The translations under genes were made by a program, and so were the position numbers. Positions 5,534 through 10,703 of a DNA stretch of 10,703 bases are shown here, one piece after another. Where the stretch lies: contig JAFAGF010000253.1 of the NCBI GenBank assembly GCA_023422975.1, positions 1 to 10,703 of the forward strand, given 5' to 3'. This DNA comes from Pseudomonadota bacterium (GTDB taxonomy: Bacteria > Pseudomonadota > Gammaproteobacteria > Burkholderiales > Burkholderiaceae_C). A model generated the notes under the pieces. It was not told the DNA's origin, ran no database searches, and saw only the letters and a program-made list of their open reading frames with translations. Position 1 is the first letter of the stretch; the number at the start of each line of letters is the position of its first letter.

Positions 5534-7561
5534 ATGCAGAACCATACTGCCACTACCCTGTCACGCGAAACCAGGGACACCTTATTGATCCTGGCCACCG
5601 TCGCGCTGGTGCTGCTGCCCCAGGTGGCATATTTACCGGTGTGGGCCAGTGCCTTGGCGCTGTGCATGCTGGCATGGCGCTTGTGGATGGTGCGCCAAAG
5701 CCAGAGCTTGCCCGGCAAATGGTTGCTGGCCGCCCTGCTGGCGCTGGCCATGGGGGCCACGGTGCTGCAGTTTCGCTCCATCGTCGGGCCGGAAGCGGGC
5801 GTGGTACTGGTCGTGCTACTGCTGGTGCTTAAAACCCTGGAGATGCGCGCACGCCGTGATGCCATGGTGATTTTCTTTCTGGGTTTTTTCACGCTGCTGA
5901 CCCTGTTTTTGCAGTCCCAATCTCTGCCGATGGCAGCCGCGATGCTGCTGGCGGTATGGGGGCTGCTCGCCGCCTTGGTCAATGCCCATATGCCCGCAGG
6001 CTACCCCAGCCTGCGCCAGTTGCTGCGCACCTCCGGTCTGCTGATCCTGCTGGGCGCCCCCGTCATGCTGGTGCTGTTTCTCAGCTTTCCACGCTTTGCA
6101 CCGCTATGGGGCCTGCCTGCGCAGCCCAATCAAGGCCGCACCGGGCTTTCCAACGACATGACCGTGGGTCAAGTGGCTGAGCTGGCGCAAAACCGCAGCG
6201 TGGCACTGCGCGTGCGCTTTGACACCGCCGGCCAGCAGCCGCCCCCGCAGCGCTTGCTGTACTTTCGCGGCCCCGTCCTCAGCCACTTCGATGGCCGCAA
6301 CTGGAGCAGCAACCCTGACGCATGGCCCAGCACGCTGGCCGCTGGCAGCCCTTTACCAGCCAGCGGCCTGGGCAATGCCACGGACTACGAAATCACGCTG
6401 GAGCCACACCAGCAACGCTGGCTGCTGACCTTGGATGCCACCATTGCCCAGCCCGAGGCGGCTGTGCGGCGCCTGCTCCCCACCACCGATCTACAGTGGC
6501 TCACCACCCGCCCCATCACCGAAGTCTTGCGCTACCAAGGGAAAGCCTATCTGCACTACGCCTATGGACAGCAACTCTCCAGCTACCAGCGCAACCAGCA
6601 CCTTCAACTGCCCGAAGCCCTGAATCCACGTACTGCCACATGGGCGCACACGCTGCGCACGCAGCACGGCAAGGACGACACCGCCATCATCCAGGCGGCG
6701 CTGGCACATTTGAGCAACGGCAGCTACACCTACACCTTGCAACCCGGTGCCAGCACCAGCGCCCATACGGCTGACGAATTCTGGTTTGACCGCCAGCAAG
6801 GGTTCTGCGAGCACATTGCCTCGGCCTTTGTCGTGCTCATGCGCGCCGCAGGCATTCCTGCCCGCATCGTCACAGGCTACCAAGGGGGCGAGCGCAATCC
6901 TGTTGATGGCCTGTGGACCGTGCGCCAAAGCGATGCCCATGCATGGGCTGAAGTGTGGCTGCCGCAAGAAGGCTGGATGCGCATTGACCCCACCTCTGCC
7001 GTGGCCCCCAGCCGTACCGAGCAGCTGCAGCGTCTGGCAGGGCCCAGCACTTTGCTGGAAAGCACCGTGGACAACGTCATCGGCCGCGCCTTGCTGCACC
7101 AGCTGCGCGCCAACTGGGAGGCCATCAACCACCGTTGGAATGATTGGGTACTCAACTATGCGCGCAGCAACCAAAGCGATCTGCTGCGTGCCCTGGGTTT
7201 CGAGCACTGGAAAGCCACCCACATCGCTGCATGGCTGTGCGCCATCGCCGCGGCAGTGCTAGCGGGCTTGGCCGTTCAACGCTGGCGCGCGCAACGCATT
7301 ACCGATCCCTGGTTGCGCCTGATGGGCCAAGCACGCCACAAACTGGAGCAAGCAGGCATTACCCATGCCAGCCATCTGGGTCCGCGCAGCCTGGCCCAGG
7401 CTGCCCAAGCACAATGGGGGGATGAATCCCGGCAACTGCAACAGTGGCTGCTACAGATGGAACAATGGCGCTATGCTGCGCAAAGCACCCAGACACCCTC
7501 TCTGGCCACTTTGCAACGCACCTACCGCGCTTTGATTTGGCCCAGACCTTGCACCCCATGA
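5534..7561 (+). CDS. tgpA: TgpA-type membrane transglutaminase-like protein (DUF3488-TransglutB-DUF4129)
   Basis: A 675-residue inner-membrane protein, close in length and layout to Pseudomonas aeruginosa TgpA, which is essential and has a periplasmic transglutaminase-like domain of unknown substrate. The N-terminal part has several hydrophobic helices (within about 15-187, DUF3488-like). A periplasmic region then leads to the transglutaminase core with a complete Cys-His-Asp triad: Cys425 in GFCEHIASAF, His469 in SDAHAWAEVW and Asp485 in RIDPTSA. A single helix follows at about 564-583, with a C-terminal cytoplasmic DUF4129-like tail. The start at 5534 has no recognisable ribosome site because the repeat ends 5 nt upstream; an in-frame stop at 5498 with no start codon after it excludes an earlier start. 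Its stop overlaps the mltB start (ATGA). Catalysis on peptidoglycan or envelope proteins is inference. Confidence 0.93.
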   Translation: MQNHTATTLSRETRDTLLILATVALVLLPQVAYLPVWASALALCMLAWRLWMVRQSQSLPGKWLLAALLALAMGATVLQFRSIVGPEAGVVLVVLLLVLKTLEMRARRDAMVIFFLGFFTLLTLFLQSQSLPMAAAMLLAVWGLLAALVNAHMPAGYPSLRQLLRTSGLLILLGAPVMLVLFLSFPRFAPLWGLPAQPNQGRTGLSNDMTVGQVAELAQNRSVALRVRFDTAGQQPPPQRLLYFRGPVLSHFDGRNWSSNPDAWPSTLAAGSPLPASGLGNATDYEITLEPHQQRWLLTLDATIAQPEAAVRRLLPTTDLQWLTTRPITEVLRYQGKAYLHYAYGQQLSSYQRNQHLQLPEALNPRTATWAHTLRTQHGKDDTAIIQAALAHLSNGSYTYTLQPGASTSAHTADEFWFDRQQGFCEHIASAFVVLMRAAGIPARIVTGYQGGERNPVDGLWTVRQSDAHAWAEVWLPQEGWMRIDPTSAVAPSRTEQLQRLAGPSTLLESTVDNVIGRALLHQLRANWEAINHRWNDWVLNYARSNQSDLLRALGFEHWKATHIAAWLCAIAAAVLAGLAVQRWRAQRITDPWLRLMGQARHKLEQAGITHASHLGPRSLAQAAQAQWGDESRQLQQWLLQMEQWRYAAQSTQTPSLATLQRTYRALIWPRPCTP

Positions 7562-8715
7562 AACGCCTGTTCTCCCCTTTGTTTTTGTTGGCCCTGGCTA
7601 CGGCTGCTGCCACCCACCTTCCTGCACAGGCTCAAAAAACTCCATCTGCTGCCAGCAAGCGTGCCACGCCAGCCCCCACACCCTATGGGCAGCGTGCAGA
7701 TGCCCAGCAATGGGCGCAAGAGGTGGCCACGCGCCACGATCTGGACCTCAGCTGGGTACAAGCGCAATTGGCGCAAGCCCGGTTTCTGGCACAGGTGCCC
7801 AGACTGATGACACCGGCCCCCAAAACGCGCACCACCGCACGCGACTGGGCCGATTACCGCCGCCGTTTTATTGACCCTATTCGCATCCAGGCAGGTGTGC
7901 GTTTTTGGGAGCGCAACGCCGACACACTGGCCCGTGCTGAAGCGCAGTTTGGTGTGCCAGCAGCCATGATCGTGGGCATCATTGGCGTGGAGACCATCTA
8001 CGGCCAAAACATGGGCAATTTGCGCGTGCTCGACAGTTTGGCAACGCTGGCTTTCGACTTTCCGACGGCCCACCCACGCGCTGCCGAACGCCAGCGCTAC
8101 TTTCGCGGTGAACTGGAACAGTTTCTGCTCATGATGCACCAGGCCGGCACCCCCACCACAGAGCCTCGTGGCAGCTATGCCGGCGCCATGGGGCTGGGAC
8201 AGTTCATGCCCAGCAGCTGGGCCAACTGGGCGGTGGATTTTGATGGCGATGGTCGCATTGACCTGTTCCACAGCCAGGTCGATGCCATTGGCTCCGTGGC
8301 CAACTACTTCAAAGCGCACGGCTGGGTCACAGGCCAGCCCGTGTGGTACCCCGCGCTGTTCAATACCGACAGTCTGAACCTGCCTGCACTGCTGGCCCCC
8401 GATATCCTGCCCACCTTTACCCCGGCCCAAATGGCCAGCTTGGGCGTGGTACCTGAAGATGGCATGCAGCACGATGGCCTGCTGGCCCTGATTGAGCTCA
8501 AAAACGGTGATGCACCGCCCAGCTACATCGTAGGCACACAAAACTTCTACACCATCACCCGCTACAACTGGTCCAGCTACTACGCCACCGCCGTGCATGA
8601 TCTGGGCCAGGAAGTGGCTGCCGCCCGCAGCGGTGGTGTTCCCGCAATTGCCTTGCCCGTCATGGTGCCACTGACCGCCGCCACCCCAGAGGTGGTGAAC
8701 ACCAGCGCACCCTGA
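7558..8715 (+). CDS. mltB: MltB-type lytic murein transglycosylase (GH103)
   Basis: A 385-residue periplasmic enzyme that cleaves the MurNAc-GlcNAc bond of peptidoglycan to leave 1,6-anhydroMurNAc ends. The N-terminus is a Sec signal peptide (basic MKR, hydrophobic core, likely cleavage after AQA at residue 25). There is no lipobox cysteine, so unlike E. coli MltB it is probably soluble rather than an outer-membrane lipoprotein. The catalytic glutamate is Glu145 in GIIGVETIYG. GAMGLGQFMPSSW is the typical SLT-like substrate-cleft segment, and DFDGDGRID (227-235) matches the EF-hand-like calcium loop of Slt35. The ATG at 7558 overlaps the tgpA stop by 4 nt (ATGA) and has no own ribosome site, so it is translationally coupled to tgpA. 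An open frame extends further upstream inside tgpA but lacks a signal peptide. Confidence 0.93.
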   Translation: MKRLFSPLFLLALATAAATHLPAQAQKTPSAASKRATPAPTPYGQRADAQQWAQEVATRHDLDLSWVQAQLAQARFLAQVPRLMTPAPKTRTTARDWADYRRRFIDPIRIQAGVRFWERNADTLARAEAQFGVPAAMIVGIIGVETIYGQNMGNLRVLDSLATLAFDFPTAHPRAAERQRYFRGELEQFLLMMHQAGTPTTEPRGSYAGAMGLGQFMPSSWANWAVDFDGDGRIDLFHSQVDAIGSVANYFKAHGWVTGQPVWYPALFNTDSLNLPALLAPDILPTFTPAQMASLGVVPEDGMQHDGLLALIELKNGDAPPSYIVGTQNFYTITRYNWSSYYATAVHDLGQEVAAARSGGVPAIALPVMVPLTAATPEVVNTSAP

Positions 8716-8720
8716 TTACA

Positions 8721-8754
8721 GGTTGCGGCAGCAACCGCTCAGCCACAGTTGCTG
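8721..8754 (+). promoter_or_regulatory. Mutually exclusive hairpins downstream of mltB / upstream of the binding-protein gene
   Basis: GGTTGC (8721-8726) pairs perfectly with GCAACC (8731-8736) across a 4-nt loop, starting 5 nt after the mltB stop. The overlapping segment CAGCAAC (8729-8735) can instead pair perfectly with GTTGCTG (8748-8754). The two structures share GCAAC and cannot coexist. Neither is followed by a T run, so this is not a standard terminator. It could end or stabilise the operon transcript, or be chance in a GC-rich stretch. Confidence 0.3.
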
Positions 8755-8862
8755 GCCTGCGCACAGCGGGCAAACCTGCACTTTGCGCGCAATCCCTCAA
8801 TGGGATGCTCCTAGTAGCCACATGCGCGTTGCAGGCGCACGCTGTATGCCTTCCCCCTACTC

Positions 8863-8868
8863 AAGGAG
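8863..8868 (+). promoter_or_regulatory. Strong Shine-Dalgarno of the binding-protein gene
   Basis: AAGGAG lies 6 nt before the ATG at 8875. It is by far the best ribosome site on the plus strand of this window and, with the codon use of the gene, suggests high expression. I see no convincing -35/-10 pair in the 159-bp gap; a 10-bp palindrome TTGCGCGCAA (8783-8792) is the only other symmetric element noticed there. Confidence 0.7.
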
Positions 8869-8874
8869 ATTGGC

Positions 8875-10086
8875 ATGCAGCGTTGGAGTCTTTGGCCTTT
8901 GTCAGCCACTTTGTGCACTTTGGGCCTGCTCAGCAGCGTCGCCCACGCCCAGTTCAAAGAGCCGGACAAAGTCAAAATCGGTTTTATCACTGACATGTCG
9001 AGCCTGTATGCCGACGTAGAAGGCAAACACGGCGCCACCGCCATCCAGATGGCGATTGATGATTTTGGCGGCAAGGTGCTGGGCAAGCCCATTGAGCTGA
9101 TGACGGCCGACCACCAGAACAAGGCCGATATTGCCGCCAGCAAGGCCCGCGAATGGATTGATCAGCAAGACATCAGCCTGGTCTTTGGCGGCACCAACAG
9201 CGCCACCGCCCTGGCCATGGCCAAGGTGGCCCAAGAGAAAAAACGCATTTTTGTGGACAACGGCGCGGGCAGCTCCGCACTGACCAACGAGCAATGCAGC
9301 CCCTACACCGTGCACTACGCCTTCGACACCGTGGCCCTGGCCAAGGGCACGGGCAAGGCCGTGGTGGAGGCCGGTGGCAAGAGTTGGTTCTTCCTAACTG
9401 CCGACTACGCCTTCGGCCATGCGCTGGAAGCCGACACCAGCAAGATCGTGAACGCCAACGGCGGCAAGGTGCTCGGTGCCGTCAAGACTCCGCTGAACGC
9501 CAGCGATTTCTCCAGCTTCATGCTGCAAGCACAAAACAGCAAGGCACAGATTCTGGGCCTAGCCAATGCGGGCGGTGACACCGTCAACTCCATCAAGGCC
9601 GCCAAGGAGTTCGGCATCACCAGCAACATGAAGCTGGCCGGCCTGCTGGTCTTCTTCAGCGATATCCACAGTCTGGGCGTGAAAAACACCGAGGGCATGC
9701 AATTCACCGCCCCTTGGTACTGGGACATGAATGCCGAAAGCCGTGCCTTTGCCGACAAGTTCATGGCCAAAACCAAGCGCCGCCCCAGCGAAATCCAGGC
9801 CGCCGACTACTCCGCCACCATGACCTGGTTGCAGGCCGTGCAGCGCGCCGGCACGCTGGAGGCCGACAAGGTGATGGCCGAGTGGAAATCCAAACCCATC
9901 AAGGACTTCTTCGGTGAAGGCATGATCCGCCCCGACGGCCGCTATGCCCACGATATGTACCTGATGGAAGTGAAGTCTCCCGCCGAATCCAAGGGCACTT
10001 GGGACTACTACAAGATCATCAAAAAGCTGCCTGCCGCCGAAGTGTGGACTACCAAGGAAGAAAGCAAGTGCCAGTACTGGAAGTAA
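8875..10086 (+). CDS. ABC transporter substrate-binding protein, branched-chain amino acid (LivJ-like) family
   Basis: A 403-residue periplasmic binding protein of the type I, Peripla_BP_6 family, which captures small ligands (amino acids, amides, aromatic acids) for an HAAT-type ABC importer. A Sec signal peptide ends in VAHA-Q at about residue 25, with no lipobox. The mature part begins KVKIGFITDMS and shows the family's two-lobe pattern, with GGTNSATALAMAKV near 100-115 and the ADYAFGHALEAD lobe-2 segment. Two cysteines, Cys141 and Cys399, are the only ones in the mature protein and may form a disulfide. Lysine codons are mostly AAG, unlike several neighbours, which fits strong expression. 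No permease or ATPase gene is adjacent: mltB lies upstream and a terminator and convergent thiC downstream. The ligand cannot be inferred. Confidence 0.92.
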   Translation: MQRWSLWPLSATLCTLGLLSSVAHAQFKEPDKVKIGFITDMSSLYADVEGKHGATAIQMAIDDFGGKVLGKPIELMTADHQNKADIAASKAREWIDQQDISLVFGGTNSATALAMAKVAQEKKRIFVDNGAGSSALTNEQCSPYTVHYAFDTVALAKGTGKAVVEAGGKSWFFLTADYAFGHALEADTSKIVNANGGKVLGAVKTPLNASDFSSFMLQAQNSKAQILGLANAGGDTVNSIKAAKEFGITSNMKLAGLLVFFSDIHSLGVKNTEGMQFTAPWYWDMNAESRAFADKFMAKTKRRPSEIQAADYSATMTWLQAVQRAGTLEADKVMAEWKSKPIKDFFGEGMIRPDGRYAHDMYLMEVKSPAESKGTWDYYKIIKKLPAAEVWTTKEESKCQYWK

Positions 10087-10125
10087 GCCACACACCTTAG
10101 GCTGCAAACAAGTAGCCCACGGGAA

Positions 10126-10145
10126 CTGAAGCAGCGCTGCTTCAG
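10126..10145. repeat. Perfect 20-bp palindrome after the binding-protein gene
   Basis: CTGAAGCAGCGCTGCTTCAG is a perfect palindrome able to fold as an 8-bp stem with a GCGC loop in RNA from either strand. It begins 40 nt after the stop codon and is not followed by a T run. It lies directly before the intrinsic terminator, so it probably adds 3'-end stability or pausing. Confidence 0.6.
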
Positions 10146-10152
10146 CTTCCAC

Positions 10153-10187
10153 AAAAAAGGCGCAGGAATCACCTGCGCCTTTTTTTT
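10153..10187. terminator. Bidirectional Rho-independent terminator
   Basis: The GC stem GGCGCAGG (10159-10166) pairs perfectly with CCTGCGCC (10172-10179) around the loop AATCA. It is flanked by six A on the left and eight T on the right. The T run ends plus-strand transcripts of the binding-protein gene, and the A run becomes a U run for minus-strand transcripts coming from thiC. This is the clearest terminator in the window. Confidence 0.93.
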
Positions 10188-10202
10188 GATTACTTAGTTT
10201 TC

Positions 10203-10245
10203 ATAGCTAACAGCGCTTGATAACTAAGCGTTAGAGCCACTTTTT
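10203..10245 (+). repeat. Comamonadaceae-type dispersed stem-loop repeat, copy 2
   Basis: A 43-bp unit beginning ATAGCTAACAGCGCTTGAT and ending AAGCGTTAGAGCCACTTTTT, aligned without gaps to copy 1 at 5486-5528 but in the opposite orientation. A short stem forms between CGCTT and AAGCG, with CTAAC and GTTAG pairing partly outside it. It lies 8 nt beyond the thiC stop codon and 15 nt from the terminator, so it would be part of the thiC 3' untranslated region. Confidence 0.7.
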
Positions 10246-10253
10246 ATACAAAA

Positions 10254-10703
<450 letters not shown>

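Noticed and set aside
7444..7557. N-terminal extension of the mltB gene into tgpA
   Set aside because: It would bury the clear signal peptide that starts at 7558.
7522..8598. Long open frame (358 codons) on the minus strand opposite mltB
   Set aside because: Its translation is low-complexity and His/Gly/Cys-rich with no recognisable motif; it mirrors the codon bias of mltB, which has a complete catalytic core.

Overview
The window looks like a chromosomal segment of a Comamonadaceae-type betaproteobacterium (Burkholderiales). This rests on the character of the EtfB, ThiC and substrate-binding proteins, on the gene order, and on two copies of a short stem-loop repeat (ATAGCT...AAGCG.TAGA...CACTTTTT) of a kind I remember from Acidovorax/Rhodoferax-like genomes. 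I could not run any search, so genus is open. All genes appear intact except the two cut by the window edges. I see no mobile element, CRISPR array, tRNA or rRNA.

Layout. Positions 1-3469 are read on the minus strand. In transcription order they hold a histone-deacetylase-family amidohydrolase, an ECHDC3-like enoyl-CoA hydratase/isomerase-family protein 3 nt behind it, an MscS-type mechanosensitive channel, and the 5' end of etfB. The 186-bp leader of etfB carries three separate dyad-symmetric operator-like sites; one resembles the MerR-family LiuR motif and one a TetR-type operator.

From 3513 the plus strand carries a compact four-gene cluster: a MoxR AAA+ ATPase, a DUF58 membrane protein, a TgpA-type membrane transglutaminase and an MltB-type lytic transglycosylase. 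The moxR/duf58 and tgpA/mltB pairs overlap by 1 and 4 nt. One copy of the stem-loop repeat sits between duf58 and tgpA. The first three genes form a widespread module thought to act at the cell envelope; the tight coupling of mltB suggests the output concerns peptidoglycan.

After a 159-bp gap comes a separately transcribed periplasmic binding protein of the branched-chain amino acid (LivJ-like) family, with no permease genes beside it. It ends in a perfect 20-bp palindrome and a strong bidirectional intrinsic terminator. The second repeat copy follows, and then the 3' end of thiC on the minus strand, converging on the terminator.

I do not see a clearly new system. The most useful leads are the MoxR-DUF58-TgpA-MltB cluster, the repeat abutting the tgpA start codon, the cluster of operators upstream of etfB, the missing catalytic glutamate in the enoyl-CoA hydratase homologue, and the start codon of the deacetylase gene.
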